DNA of 64,000 nt from Sphingomonas sp. NBWT7. GTDB lineage: Bacteria > Pseudomonadota > Alphaproteobacteria > Sphingomonadales > Sphingomonadaceae. Position 1 is the stretch's first letter. The number at the start of each line of letters is the position of its first letter. The position numbers and the translations under genes are program-made. The DNA is taken from assembly GCF_014217605.1 (NCBI RefSeq), contig NZ_CP043639.1:124001-188000 (forward strand). Reading direction: 5' to 3'. Below are positions 1 to 9,407 of this stretch, piece by piece. Below the pieces are notes generated by a model, which saw only the letters and a list, made by a program, of their open reading frames with translations, was not told where the DNA came from and did not search any database.

Positions 1-192
1 CTGCGGCAGTGGGGCGAGCGGTGGGAGACGGGCTGCCCCGCCTTCCCGATCCTCGTCGATGCGCGCGACGGGCGCCCGATCCAGCAAGTCGCGGTGCTCA
101 GCCACGACGGCCGCGTGCTGGGCAAGGGCGACATGATCTGGGCGCTGCCGAGCGACGTCGAGCGCGCCGAGCACCGCGACGCCGCCGAATAG
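1..192 (+). CDS. 3' end of an unidentified protein (partial)
   Basis: Frame 1 is open from the window edge to a TAG at 190-192, giving the last 63 residues of a protein whose start lies outside the window. Codon third positions are strongly G/C, as in neighbouring genes, which supports real coding. The visible part includes a Cys-Pro-Ala-Phe-Pro-Ile stretch and ends in a charged tail (DVERAEHRDAAE). I recognise no domain, so no function is assigned. It converges on the dienelactone hydrolase gene with a 23-base gap. Confidence 0.6.
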   Translation: MRQWGERWETGCPAFPILVDARDGRPIQQVAVLSHDGRVLGKGDMIWALPSDVERAEHRDAAE

Positions 193-215
193 CGCGGTTC
201 GCTCAGCGTCGGGCT

Positions 216-941
216 CTAGACGAACAGCTCCGCGAGGAAATCGGCCATCGCCTTCCAGCTGCGCCGGTCGGCGCGCTCGTCATAGGCGACGCCGGGCGCC
301 GCCGGCTTGACCAGCGCCGTATCGGTAAAAGCATGGCCGGCGTTGCCATAGGCGTGGATCTGCCAATCGGCATGCGCGTCGGTCAGCTCACGGCCCAGCG
401 CCACCATCTGTTCGGGGGTGGCGAGCGGGTCCTCCCAGCCGTGGCAGATCAGTAGCTTCGCCTCCATCGTCGGCACGTTGGCATAGTCGGGCCGGTCGTA
501 GACGCCGTGGAAGCTCACCCCGCCCAGGATCGGCAGCCCGCTGCGTGCCATGTCGAGCACGCACTTGCCGCCGAAGCAGAAGCCGACGGCGGCGACGCGC
601 GCCGCATCCACGGCGCCGAATCCGCGCAGCGCGTCGAGCGAGGCCGCCAGCCGATCGCGGAGCAGCGCGCGGTCGGCATTCATCTGGTTCATGTAGAGGC
701 CGGCGTCCGGACTCTCGCGCGTCGTGCGCTTGCCCTGGCCGTAGACGTCGCAGGCGAGCGCGACGTAGCCGAGCTTCGCCAGCGCTTCCGCCTTCTGGTT
801 GTCGGATTCCTTCTGACCGAGGATGTTGGGGCAGACGAGCACGCCCGGACGCGGCGTCTCCACCTCGTCCTCCCACGCAACGACGCCCTCGAACGGACCG
901 CCGGGCCCGTCGTAGATCAGCGTCTGCCGTACGATCGCCAT
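216..941 (-). CDS. dienelactone hydrolase family protein
   Basis: A 241-residue cytosolic alpha/beta hydrolase of the dienelactone hydrolase family. The nucleophile elbow reads GFCFGG with Cys122 as nucleophile, and Asp171 (in GWEDPL) and His203 (in GNAGHAF) complete a Cys-Asp-His triad as in the family. Length is normal and there is no signal peptide. Family members hydrolyse cyclic ester or lactone bonds; the true substrate cannot be read from sequence, and no chlorocatechol-pathway genes lie nearby, so a housekeeping esterase role is as likely. It is divergent from gpmA across 115 bases. Confidence 0.85.
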   Translation of the reverse strand: MAIVRQTLIYDGPGGPFEGVVAWEDEVETPRPGVLVCPNILGQKESDNQKAEALAKLGYVALACDVYGQGKRTTRESPDAGLYMNQMNADRALLRDRLAASLDALRGFGAVDAARVAAVGFCFGGKCVLDMARSGLPILGGVSFHGVYDRPDYANVPTMEAKLLICHGWEDPLATPEQMVALGRELTDAHADWQIHAYGNAGHAFTDTALVKPAAPGVAYDERADRRSWKAMADFLAELFV

Positions 942-973
942 TACTTGCTCCTCACAAACCGTGCGTCGCGCGC

Positions 974-1003
974 TTGTCGAACGCCCGCGCTTCTCTCTAT
1001 CAG
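974..1003 (+). promoter_or_regulatory. candidate sigma-70-type promoter for gpmA
   Basis: TTGTCG (974-979) and TATCAG (998-1003) are separated by 18 bases and lie about 55 bases upstream of the gpmA ATG. It is the best match in the divergent gap. This is a pattern match only. Confidence 0.3.
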
Positions 1004-1056
1004 CGCGGCATCAAAGGGAAGTCCGCGCTTGTGTCGAGCGCCAACGGGAGACCATC

Positions 1057-1743
1057 ATGCCCACGCTCGTCCTGATCCGCCACGGCCAGTCGGCCTGGAA
1101 CCTGGAAAACCGCTTCACCGGCTGGTGGGACGTCGACGTAACCGAGAAGGGCGCGGCCGAGGCGCGCACGGCGGGCGAGCTGATGGCGGCGAAGGGACTC
1201 GATTTCGACCTCACCTTCACTTCGCTGCAGACGCGCGCGATAAAGACGCTCAACCTCGCGCTCGAGGCGATGGGGCGGCTGTGGCTGCCGAGCGAGAAGC
1301 ACTGGCGGCTGAACGAGCGCCACTATGGCGGGCTGACCGGGCTCGACAAGGCGGAAACGGCGGCCAAGCACGGCGCCGAGCAGGTGCACATCTGGCGCCG
1401 CAGCTTCGACATCCCGCCCCCCGCGGAGGAAGCCGGCAGCGCGTTCGACATGACCAACGACCGGCGCTACGCCGGCATCGCGATCCCCAAGACGGAGAGC
1501 CTGAAGGACACGATCGCGCGCGTCCTGCCCTACTGGGAAGAACGCATCGCCCCCGAGCTGCGCGCGGACAAGCGCGTGCTCATCTCCGCGCACGGCAATT
1601 CGCTGCGCGCGCTCGTCAAGCATCTGTCGAACATTCCCGACGACGAGATCACCTCGCTCGAGATCCCGACCGGCCAGCCGATCGTCTACGAACTCGACGC
1701 GAACCTCGCCGCCACCGACCGCTATTATCTGAGCGAGCGGTGA
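1057..1743 (+). CDS. gpmA: 2,3-bisphosphoglycerate-dependent phosphoglycerate mutase
   Basis: A 228-residue cytosolic enzyme interconverting 3- and 2-phosphoglycerate in glycolysis and gluconeogenesis. It opens with the phosphohistidine signature [20 protein letters not shown], with His9 as the phosphorylated residue; the second histidine is in [10 protein letters not shown] near the C-terminus. Length matches the dPGM family. The ATG was chosen because it begins directly at the conserved N-terminus and has a GGGAG Shine-Dalgarno seven bases upstream; the frame is open further upstream but without family similarity. It is followed after 19 bases by the rarD-like gene on the same strand. Confidence 0.95.
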   Translation: MPTLVLIRHGQSAWNLENRFTGWWDVDVTEKGAAEARTAGELMAAKGLDFDLTFTSLQTRAIKTLNLALEAMGRLWLPSEKHWRLNERHYGGLTGLDKAETAAKHGAEQVHIWRRSFDIPPPAEEAGSAFDMTNDRRYAGIAIPKTESLKDTIARVLPYWEERIAPELRADKRVLISAHGNSLRALVKHLSNIPDDEITSLEIPTGQPIVYELDANLAATDRYYLSER

Positions 1744-1762
1744 TCGCGCGTCAGGCTGCCGC

Positions 1763-2674
1763 ATGACCGACGCGTCGGATCGGTCGGTGGCGCGCGGCGG
1801 GCTGCTGCTCGGGCTGGGCGCCTACGCCTTCTGGGGCGTGCTGCCGCTCTATTTTCGCTGGCTCGGCGGGTTGCCCGCGCTGGAGATCCTCTCGCACCGC
1901 GTCGTCTGGTCGCTGCTGCTGCTCGTCGTCGTGGTGACGGCGCTGCGGCGCTGGCGCACCGTGCGTGCGGCGATAACGCCGCGCACGCTGGCGATGCTGG
2001 CGGCGAGCGCGACGCTGATCGCGGTCAACTGGCTGGTCTATATCTGGGCGGTCAACGCGCATCAGACGCTGGCGGCGAGCCTAGGCTATTTCATTAATCC
2101 GCTGGTCAACGTCGCGCTCGGCGTGGCGGTGCTCGGCGAGCGGCTGCGGCGGTGGCAGGGGGTGGCGATCGCGGTCGCCGCGGTCGGTGTCGTCGCGATG
2201 GCGCTGGGCGCGCTTGATACGTTGTGGATCTCGCTGACACTCGCGGTGTCGTTCGGTGTCTACGGGCTGGTGCGCAAGGTCGTCGCGATCGATTCGCTTG
2301 GCGGGCTGATGGTCGAGACGGCGCTGCTCACGCCGCCCGCGCTGCTCTATCTCCTGCTACTCGCCCAACGCGGCGCGGGGGCGTTCGGGGCGGGGGCGGG
2401 CACCGATGCGCAGCTCATCGTGCTCGGCCTCATCACGGCCGCGCCGCTGCTGATGTTCGCGGCCGCCGCGCGCCGCTTGCCCTATTCGTCGCTCGCGCTG
2501 CTCCAGTATCTCGCGCCGACGCTGCAGTTCATCGTCGCGGTGGCGGTGTTCGGCGAGGCGCTGCGTCCGCTGCACTTCCTCGTCTTCGGGCTGATCTGGG
2601 CAGGATGTGCGATTTTCGCATGGGACAGCGTGCGCGCTGCCCGTCAGCGCGCCGTCGCCACGCAGCCCGCCTGA
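1763..2674 (+). CDS. rarD: RarD-type EamA family transporter
   Basis: A 303-residue inner-membrane protein with about ten hydrophobic segments forming two EamA (DMT superfamily) repeats. The N-terminal GLGAYAFWGVLPLYFRWLGG and the ILSHRVVWSLLLL segment are typical of the RarD subgroup. RarD proteins are often called chloramphenicol-sensitivity proteins, but their natural substrate is not settled. It lies just downstream of gpmA and converges on the radical-SAM gene with a 6-base gap and no visible terminator. Confidence 0.85.
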   Translation: MTDASDRSVARGGLLLGLGAYAFWGVLPLYFRWLGGLPALEILSHRVVWSLLLLVVVVTALRRWRTVRAAITPRTLAMLAASATLIAVNWLVYIWAVNAHQTLAASLGYFINPLVNVALGVAVLGERLRRWQGVAIAVAAVGVVAMALGALDTLWISLTLAVSFGVYGLVRKVVAIDSLGGLMVETALLTPPALLYLLLLAQRGAGAFGAGAGTDAQLIVLGLITAAPLLMFAAAARRLPYSSLALLQYLAPTLQFIVAVAVFGEALRPLHFLVFGLIWAGCAIFAWDSVRAARQRAVATQPA

Positions 2675-2680
2675 CGGGGA

Positions 2681-3949
2681 TCAGGCGGCGAAGAGCTCGA
2701 GCTGCTGCTTCTTGGGCGCCACGATCGGGCGTAATTCGGCCTTGTCGGTCAGAGCCACTGGGCGCCAGTCTGCGGTAACGATGAACGGCCGGATCTTGGC
2801 GATCGACACCGTCAGGCGTGCGACGTCCTCCAGCCGCAGCTTGCGCCACCGCCGGCTTGTCAGGATGTTCGCCACCGCCTTGGTGCCGAGCCCCGGTACG
2901 CGCAGCAGCAACTCCCTGGGCGCGCGGTTTACGTCGACCGGGAAGCTGTCGCGGAACTTGAGCGCCCAGGCGAGCTTAGGATCGATGTCGAGGGGCAGCA
3001 TGCCCGTGCGCTCGTCCGCCGCTGCGACCACTTCCTTAGGCTCGAAGCCGTAGAAGCGCATCAGCCAGTCCGACTGGTACAGCCGGTGCTCGCGCATCAG
3101 CGGCGGGCGCTGCAGCGGCAGCACTGCGGAGGCATCGGGGATCGGGCTGAACGCCGAATAGTAGACGCGGCGCAGCTCGAACCGATCGTATAGCCGCGCC
3201 GCCTTGGTCACGATGTCGCCATCGGTCGCGGCATCGGCCCCGACGATCATCTGCGTCGACTGGCCGGCGGGCGCGAAGCTCGGCGCCGAACGATATTTCT
3301 TCTTCGCGTCGCGCGTATCGATGATCGACGTGCGCAGACCCTTCATCGCGCCCTCGATCCGCCCATTGTCCTTCTCGGGCGCGAGCCGCTTCAATCCGCT
3401 GACGGTGGGCAATTCGACGTTGATCGACATGCGATCGGCGTAGAGCCCGGCCTGTTGGATCAACTCGGGGTCGGCATCGGGAATCGTCTTGAGATGGATG
3501 TAGCCGCGGAAATGATGATCCTCGCGCAACGAGCGCGCGACCTCGACCAATTGCTCCATCGTATAGTTGGACGAGCCAATGATGCCCGACGAGAGAAACA
3601 GACCCTCGATATAGTTGCGCCGGTAAAAGGACAGCGTGAGGTTCACCACTTCCTTCGCGGTGAATCGCGCGCGGCGGACGTTCGAGCTCTTGCGGTTGAT
3701 GCAATAGTGGCAATCGAAGATGCAGCTGTTCGTCAGCAGGATCTTGAGCAGGCTAATGCAGCGGCCGTCGGGCGCATAGGCGTGGCAGATGCCCATCCCC
3801 TCGGTCGACCCGATCCCTTTGCCGTCGCGCGAGTTGCGCTTGGCTGTGCCCGACGACGCGCACGACGCGTCGTATTTGGCGGCATCAGCCAAAATCTCCA
3901 GCTTCTGTTGGACGTCGAGCTGCGCCATCCGTTCTATATAGGTTCTCAT
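2681..3949 (-). CDS. putative DNA modification/repair radical SAM protein
   Basis: A 422-residue radical-SAM protein of the family annotated as putative DNA modification/repair radical SAM protein, usually linked to a uracil-DNA glycosylase-like gene. The 4Fe-4S motif is CIFDCHYC, with Cys76, Cys80 and Cys83 (CX3CX2C). The N-terminal KLEILADAAKYDASCASSG segment is characteristic. Near the C-terminus VPGLGTKAVANILTSRRW reads as a helix-hairpin-helix DNA-binding motif. Met1 or Met8 could be the start. No glycosylase-like partner is adjacent: its neighbours are rarD and a membrane protein. The reaction is not known to me. Confidence 0.82.
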   Translation of the reverse strand: MRTYIERMAQLDVQQKLEILADAAKYDASCASSGTAKRNSRDGKGIGSTEGMGICHAYAPDGRCISLLKILLTNSCIFDCHYCINRKSSNVRRARFTAKEVVNLTLSFYRRNYIEGLFLSSGIIGSSNYTMEQLVEVARSLREDHHFRGYIHLKTIPDADPELIQQAGLYADRMSINVELPTVSGLKRLAPEKDNGRIEGAMKGLRTSIIDTRDAKKKYRSAPSFAPAGQSTQMIVGADAATDGDIVTKAARLYDRFELRRVYYSAFSPIPDASAVLPLQRPPLMREHRLYQSDWLMRFYGFEPKEVVAAADERTGMLPLDIDPKLAWALKFRDSFPVDVNRAPRELLLRVPGLGTKAVANILTSRRWRKLRLEDVARLTVSIAKIRPFIVTADWRPVALTDKAELRPIVAPKKQQLELFAA

Positions 3950-3994
3950 GCGCCAAGTGTCGACCTGAGCGCCCCGCCGGGTTAACCGCGGTCA

Positions 3995-5233
3995 ATGCGA
4001 TTGCCCCGCGTCGACCATTCCGGCCCCTATGCGCTGCTCGCGCTGACGTGCGTTCTCGGTTGGTGGTTCAAGGCGCATTGCGGCGCCTCTTGGACCGGCG
4101 ACGAGCAGTATCTCACCGGCTGCTACTCCGATGCCGTGCCCTTCTGGGGCTTGCGCGGCGTCGCGGCGGGGCAGCTGCCCTATGTCGAGGCGCGGATCGA
4201 ATATCCCGTGCTTACGGGCGTGCTGATCTGGCTCGAAGGGCTCGTCGTTCGCACGATCGGTGGCGCGCGCGGCGACGCGTTCGATTTCCTGCTGGTCGTC
4301 TCGCTGGTCAATGCCGCGCTCGCCTTTGCGGTGCTGTGGATGATGCAGCGCGCCGGCGTACCGCGCACGCGGCGTTGGTGCTGGGCAGGTGCACCGCCGC
4401 TGGTGCTCTATCTCGGGCACAATTGGGACATGCTCGCGGTGGCGCTGGCGGTCGCGGCGCTGCTCGCCGCCCGGCGGGGGACGCCGCGCACCAGCGCCAT
4501 GCTCGCTGCGATCGGTACCGCCGCGAAGCTCTTTCCGGTGCTGCTGCTGCCGCTGCTGGGCCTCGGCGCGCTGTTTCGGCACGGCGCGACGTGGCGCACG
4601 CGTTTCATCGGCGCCGCCGGCGTCTCGATCGTCGCGATCGCTACCTGGACAGCGATCAACCTGCCGGTCGCGCTGGCGGCGCCGGCGAATTGGGCGGAGT
4701 TCTACACCTTCAGCCAGGCGCGCAGCGGCACCGCCGCGTCGATCTGGGAGATCATGGCGACGCAAGGCTGGTGGATCACCGATCTGCCGACGCGCAACCT
4801 ATGGTCGTTCGCTGCCTTCGTCGTCGGCGCCGCGGCGATCGTGCTGTATGGCTGGCGTCGGCATAGCGATCGAAGATGGGTGGTGTTCACCCCGGTGCTC
4901 GCGTGGTTCCTGCTCACCAACAAGGTCTATTCGCCGCAATTCGACCTGTGGCTCTATCCCTTCCTGCTGCTCACCAGCCGCCGGCTGTGGCCGGTCGCGT
5001 GGTTCGTTGCCGGTGACCTCGCCGCCTATTGGGCCGAATTCTGGTTCTTCGCCTCATCCGGCGGCAGCGGCCCAGGCATCACACAGACGCATATCGCGTT
5101 TGCTGCCGCGTTCCGCGCCGCGGCGATGCTGTGGCTGATTGTTGATGCGGTACGCGCGCCGGCGCCGACGTGGCTCATTCCGCCGCCAGCAGCGTCTCCG
5201 CGGCCTGCAGGTCGACCGATACCAGCCGGCTGA
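3995..5233 (+). CDS. GT87 / DUF2029-type integral membrane protein
   Basis: A 412-residue polytopic membrane protein with roughly ten hydrophobic segments. The large first periplasmic region and later aromatic-rich loops (for example PVLAWFLLTNKVYSPQFDLWLYPF) resemble the glycosyltransferase 87 / DUF2029 family, polyprenol-phosphate-sugar-using mannosyltransferase-like enzymes. By family it would act in envelope glycan synthesis, but the acceptor is unknown. The Pro/Ala-rich last 20 residues are encoded opposite the 3' end of smc (59-base convergent overlap). Family call is moderately sure, role is not. Confidence 0.65.
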   Translation: MRLPRVDHSGPYALLALTCVLGWWFKAHCGASWTGDEQYLTGCYSDAVPFWGLRGVAAGQLPYVEARIEYPVLTGVLIWLEGLVVRTIGGARGDAFDFLLVVSLVNAALAFAVLWMMQRAGVPRTRRWCWAGAPPLVLYLGHNWDMLAVALAVAALLAARRGTPRTSAMLAAIGTAAKLFPVLLLPLLGLGALFRHGATWRTRFIGAAGVSIVAIATWTAINLPVALAAPANWAEFYTFSQARSGTAASIWEIMATQGWWITDLPTRNLWSFAAFVVGAAAIVLYGWRRHSDRRWVVFTPVLAWFLLTNKVYSPQFDLWLYPFLLLTSRRLWPVAWFVAGDLAAYWAEFWFFASSGGSGPGITQTHIAFAAAFRAAAMLWLIVDAVRAPAPTWLIPPPAASPRPAGRPIPAG

Positions 5234-8200
5234 CGCCGCGCTCGATCATCGTCACGCCGAACAGGCGGTGCATCCGGCTCATCGTCACCGCATTGTGCGT
5301 GACGATGAGATAGCGGGTCTTCGTCTCCCGGCTCATCCGGTCGAGCAGGTCGCAGAAGCGTTCGATATTGGCGTCGTCGAGCGGCGCGTCGACCTCGTCG
5401 AGCACGCAGATCGGGGCGGGGTTGGTCAGGAACAGGCCGAAGATCAGCGCTACTGCGGTCAGTGCTTGCTCGCCCCCCGACAGCAGGGTGAGTGATTGGA
5501 GCCGCTTGCCCGGCGGCTGCGCCATAATCTCGAGTCCCGCCTCGAGCGGATCGTCCGAATCGATCAGTTCGAGATGCGCCTGCCCGCCGTCGAACAGGGT
5601 GGTGAACAAGCGGCGGAAATGGCCGTTGACCGCCTCGAACGCGGCGAGCAGCCGCGCCCGGCCTTCGCGGTTGAGCGTCCCGATCGAGCCGCGCAGCCGG
5701 TTGACTGCCTGGCCGAGCTCCGCCCGCTCGGCGGCGTTGCCGCTCGCGCCCGCCTCCAGTTCGGCGAGTTCCTGCTCGGCGACGAGATTGACCGGCCCGA
5801 TCCGCTCGCGATCGCGCATCAGCCGGTCGTGCGCCGCGGATTCGTCCTGCGGGGCGCCGACATCGTCGGCGGCAAAGCCGATCTTCTCCGGCAGGACGGG
5901 GGCAGGGCACTCAAACCGCTCGCCCGACACCCGCCCGATCTCGATCCGCCGCGCCTCGTGGCTCTCGGCGCGCGCGACCGCGCCGGCGCGCGCCTCGCGC
6001 GCCTGCGCCAGCGCTTCGCCCGCGCGGCGCGCTTCGTCCTCGGTCCGGCGTAGCGCGGTTTCCGCAGCGCTTTCGGCTGCAACGAGCGCCTCCGTGGCCT
6101 GCCGCGCCTCGTCATGCGCCGCAATTGCCTTGGCGAGGGCGGCCTCCAACGCCGCCGGTCGATCGGCCAGCGCTGCCGTTTCCGTCGCAAGGTCGCGCGC
6201 GCGTTTGTCCATGTCGGCGATCCGCCGCGCGGCATCGCCCGCCCGCGCCCGCCAGCTCTTCGCCTCGGCGACTGCCGCGGCGAGGCGGGTGCGCGCCTGC
6301 TCGCCGGCGCGCGCCGCTGCCTCACGCGCCGCCCGCCCGGTGGCGATCGTCTGGCGGCACGTTTCGGCTGTGCGCTGCCTCTCGGATACTGCCGCCGCAG
6401 AAGCGCCAGTATCAGGCAGCGCAGCCACCGCATCGGCCGCCGCCGTCTGGTCTCGCGCGGCCTCACCGCGTTCGTCCGTGATTCGCGCGGCGCGTGCCGT
6501 CAGATCGGCGCGCAGCCCGTCGAGCCGCTCGAGCTGCGCCGTAGCGCGGTCCTGCCGCACGCGCGCCTGACGCACCTGTGCTTCGCGTTCCGCGATCGTG
6601 GCCCGCGCTGCGCCCGCTTCGGCTCGCGCTGCGGCGATAGCCTTCTCCGCCGCCGCCACGGCGGCTTCGGAAGCCGCCGCCTGATCCCGCGCCGCCGGCA
6701 GGGCGGCGTCGATCGCGCCCAGCCGGTTGCGCCGTTCGAGCCGCTCCGCCGCGGCCGCGCCGCCTCGGGTGACGACCAGACCGTCCCAGCGCCGCATCGT
6801 GCCCGCGCGTGTCACCAGCCGCTCGCCCGGCACGAGTGCGCGACCGTCGTCCTCGTCGGTCACGATGACGTACGACAACCGGCGACCGAGCCACGCTGGT
6901 GCCTGGACGTGCGTGATCAGGCGATCGCGTACGTCTGCGCCTGCCGTATCCGGGGTCACGTGCGCCGTACCTGACGTCGGCGCCCCATCCCAGAATGCAG
7001 CGGCTGCGCGATCGAGGCCGATATCGAGGTCGTCGCCGAGCGCCGCAGCCAGCGCCCGCTCATAGCCTGCGTCGGCCGCGACGTGATCGAGCAGCCGATC
7101 GCGTCCGGCGCGCTCGGTCGAGCGCCGCAGGACGGCCGCTTCACTCTCCAGCGCCGCCAGTTCGGCGCGCGCGGCGGCACGCTTGCCCTGTGCGTCATCG
7201 CGTGCTGCGATCGCGTGCCGCTCCGCCTGCTCGGCGTCGGCAAGGCTTTGCCGTGCTGCGACGATCTCACGCTCGGCAACGGCAATCATCGCTGCCGCTT
7301 CGCTACGCTCGTGCTCCAGTGGTGCGGCATCGCCCAGCGCCGCAAGCTGTGCCGTCACCTGCGCCGCGTCACGCTCGGCGCGATCGAGCCGACTTCGCGC
7401 CGCCGCCGCCGCCGCTTGCGCGACGCGCGCCTCCGCCATGTCGCTTGCCTGACGCGACAGCGCTTGTGCCAGCGCGACTTCCGCATCCCGCCCCTGACGC
7501 TCGGCGTCCGCGAGCGCCGCGTCGTGCCGAGGCAGCTCTGCGGCGGCTGCCGTGATCGCGGTGTCGAGCGCCCGGCGCTCTTCCTCCAGGCGCGCGAGTG
7601 CCGCCGCGGCATCGCGCGCCAGATCCCCCTCGCGGGTACGGTCGTCGGCGATACGCGCCGCCGCCTGCGCCAGCTCGTCGAGCCGACGCTTTGCCGCCTG
7701 CGCCTTCGCCCGCAGCGCCGACACGTCGTGCGCCGCCGTCGCACTGCGATCGCGCGCCGACAGCGCCGCGGCGCGCGCGGCGGCAAGGGTCGAGGCAGCC
7801 TCCGCCTGCGCCGACTCGGCTGCCCGAAGCGCCGCACCGGCGGTGGCGACCGCGCGCTCGGCCTGCTGCGCGACACGTGCCGCGTCGTCCACTGCTTGCG
7901 CCGCCTCGCGCCAGCGGGAAAAGATCATGCGCGCCTCGGCGAGGCGGATCTGCGTCGAGAGCGTCCGGTAGCGCGATGCCTGCCGCGCCTGCCGCCGCAG
8001 CGCCGCCGCGCGCGCTTCCTGATCGGCGATCACCTCGTCGAGCCGAGCGAGATTGGCCTCGGTTGCCCGCAGCTTCTGCTCGGCATCGCGGCGGCGTACG
8101 TGGAGCCCCGCAATGCCGGCCGCCTCCTCGAGCATCGCGCGCCGGTCGGCGGGCTTCGCCGCGATCACCGCGCTGATCCGCCCCTGGCTAACGAGCGCTG

Positions 8201-8591
8201 GGGAGTGGGCGCCCGTCGCGGCATCGGCGAACAGCAGCGATACGTCCTTCGCGCGCACGTCCTTGCCGTCGATGCGATAGGCACTCCCTGCGCCGCGCTC
8301 GATCCGGCGGACGACTTCGGTCTCCGCACCGTCGATCTCGGCGAGCAGCGACACTTCGGCGAAATCGCGCGCGGGGCGCGTCGCGGTGCCGGCGAAGATC
8401 ACGTCTTCCATGCCCGCGCCGCGCAGCGATTTCGCGCTATTCTCGCCCATCGTCCAGCGCAGCGCTTCGAGCAGGTTCGATTTGCCGCAGCCGTTGGGGC
8501 CGACGACCCCTGTCAGCCCCGGCTCGATCCGTAGATCGGCGGGGTCGACGAAACTCTTGAAGCCGGACAGCCGCAGCCGCTTGATCTGCAC
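5175..8591 (-). CDS. smc: chromosome segregation protein SMC
   Basis: A 1138-residue SMC ATPase that with ScpA/ScpB organises and segregates the chromosome. The N-terminal Walker A is GPNGCGKSN (residues 31-39). Two very long Ala/Arg/Glu-rich coiled-coil arms flank a hinge around residue 500-560. The C-terminal head carries the ABC signature LLSGGEQALTAVALIF, Walker B CVLDEVDAPLDDAN and a final THN switch. Length is normal. It sits downstream of two DsbA-like genes and dciA on the same strand, the usual alphaproteobacterial neighbourhood; its last 59 bases overlap the convergent membrane-protein gene. Confidence 0.96.
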   Translation of the reverse strand: MQIKRLRLSGFKSFVDPADLRIEPGLTGVVGPNGCGKSNLLEALRWTMGENSAKSLRGAGMEDVIFAGTATRPARDFAEVSLLAEIDGAETEVVRRIERGAGSAYRIDGKDVRAKDVSLLFADAATGAHSPALVSQGRISAVIAAKPADRRAMLEEAAGIAGLHVRRRDAEQKLRATEANLARLDEVIADQEARAAALRRQARQASRYRTLSTQIRLAEARMIFSRWREAAQAVDDAARVAQQAERAVATAGAALRAAESAQAEAASTLAAARAAALSARDRSATAAHDVSALRAKAQAAKRRLDELAQAAARIADDRTREGDLARDAAAALARLEEERRALDTAITAAAAELPRHDAALADAERQGRDAEVALAQALSRQASDMAEARVAQAAAAAARSRLDRAERDAAQVTAQLAALGDAAPLEHERSEAAAMIAVAEREIVAARQSLADAEQAERHAIAARDDAQGKRAAARAELAALESEAAVLRRSTERAGRDRLLDHVAADAGYERALAAALGDDLDIGLDRAAAAFWDGAPTSGTAHVTPDTAGADVRDRLITHVQAPAWLGRRLSYVIVTDEDDGRALVPGERLVTRAGTMRRWDGLVVTRGGAAAAERLERRNRLGAIDAALPAARDQAAASEAAVAAAEKAIAAARAEAGAARATIAEREAQVRQARVRQDRATAQLERLDGLRADLTARAARITDERGEAARDQTAAADAVAALPDTGASAAAVSERQRTAETCRQTIATGRAAREAAARAGEQARTRLAAAVAEAKSWRARAGDAARRIADMDKRARDLATETAALADRPAALEAALAKAIAAHDEARQATEALVAAESAAETALRRTEDEARRAGEALAQAREARAGAVARAESHEARRIEIGRVSGERFECPAPVLPEKIGFAADDVGAPQDESAAHDRLMRDRERIGPVNLVAEQELAELEAGASGNAAERAELGQAVNRLRGSIGTLNREGRARLLAAFEAVNGHFRRLFTTLFDGGQAHLELIDSDDPLEAGLEIMAQPPGKRLQSLTLLSGGEQALTAVALIFGLFLTNPAPICVLDEVDAPLDDANIERFCDLLDRMSRETKTRYLIVTHNAVTMSRMHRLFGVTMIERGVSRLVSVDLQAAETLLAAE

Positions 8592-8635
8592 GTCAGTGCA
8601 ACCCTGGCATCAAGCGGCGCGGCGGATGCGTCGCC

Positions 8636-9367
8636 TCAGGCGCCGGCGCCTTTCAGCGCCGATTCGACCTGCTCCCAGCTCGCCGCGTCGAGCTTCTCGC
8701 CGTTGAGGAAGAAGGTCGGCGTGCCGGTGACTTCCTTGTCGCGCATCGCGACTTCGGAAACCTTGGCGAGCGCCTCGATCCGCTGCGGATCGGCAAGGCA
8801 CTGGCGCGCCTGCTGCTCGCTCAGCCCGCGCTGCTTCACGAAATCGATGTAGCCGAGATGCTCGACCCAGGCGGTCGCCTGCTGCGCCGGCGTCATCGCC
8901 TGCAGCCGCTGCTGGAAATCGGCGGGCACCTTTTCGAGCTTCTCGAGGAAGCCGTTCTGCTCCTGGAACATCTGCTCGAGGATCGGGAAGAACGGTGTCT
9001 CGCCCGCGCACTGGCCGAGGATCGCGACGCCGAGATCGGGGGCGTGGACCAGGAAGTCGCGGAATTCGAACGAGACCTTGCCGGTCTTGATGTAGTTCTG
9101 CGTCAGCGGCTCGGTGGCGGTACGGCCGAAATTGCCGCACGTCGGGCAGGTGCGCGAGCCGTATTCGACGAGCTTGAGCGGCGCGTTGGGGTTGCCCATG
9201 ACGAAGCCGCCATCAGTCGTCTTGCTGACGGTCTGCGACCAGTCCTGCCCGGCCGGGGCGGGGGCGGCGGCGACTGAATTGGGTGCGGCTGAGCCGGTCG
9301 AGCCGCCATCCCCGCACGCGGCGAGGAAGGTAAGCGCGATGGCGGTGGCGGCGATACGCAGGGTCAT
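8636..9367 (-). CDS. DsbA-like thiol:disulfide oxidoreductase, lipoprotein form
   Basis: A 243-residue envelope thioredoxin-fold protein. The start MTLRIAATAI is chosen because it begins a lipoprotein signal with lipobox LAAC (lipidated Cys18); the frame runs further upstream without a signal. The redox motif is CPTC (Cys74-Cys77), followed by the helical insertion and the cis-Pro region GTPTFFLNGEKL. Family members form or exchange disulfides in exported proteins. It lies between smc and a second DsbA-like gene, with which it shares the VMGNPNAPLKLVEY-type approach to the active site and a matching C-terminus, so the pair looks like a tandem duplication. Confidence 0.88.
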   Translation of the reverse strand: MTLRIAATAIALTFLAACGDGGSTGSAAPNSVAAAPAPAGQDWSQTVSKTTDGGFVMGNPNAPLKLVEYGSRTCPTCGNFGRTATEPLTQNYIKTGKVSFEFRDFLVHAPDLGVAILGQCAGETPFFPILEQMFQEQNGFLEKLEKVPADFQQRLQAMTPAQQATAWVEHLGYIDFVKQRGLSEQQARQCLADPQRIEALAKVSEVAMRDKEVTGTPTFFLNGEKLDAASWEQVESALKGAGA

Positions 9368-9407
9368 CAATCTACTCCGTTGAGATCGTGCTGAATGGGC
9401 GGACGGG

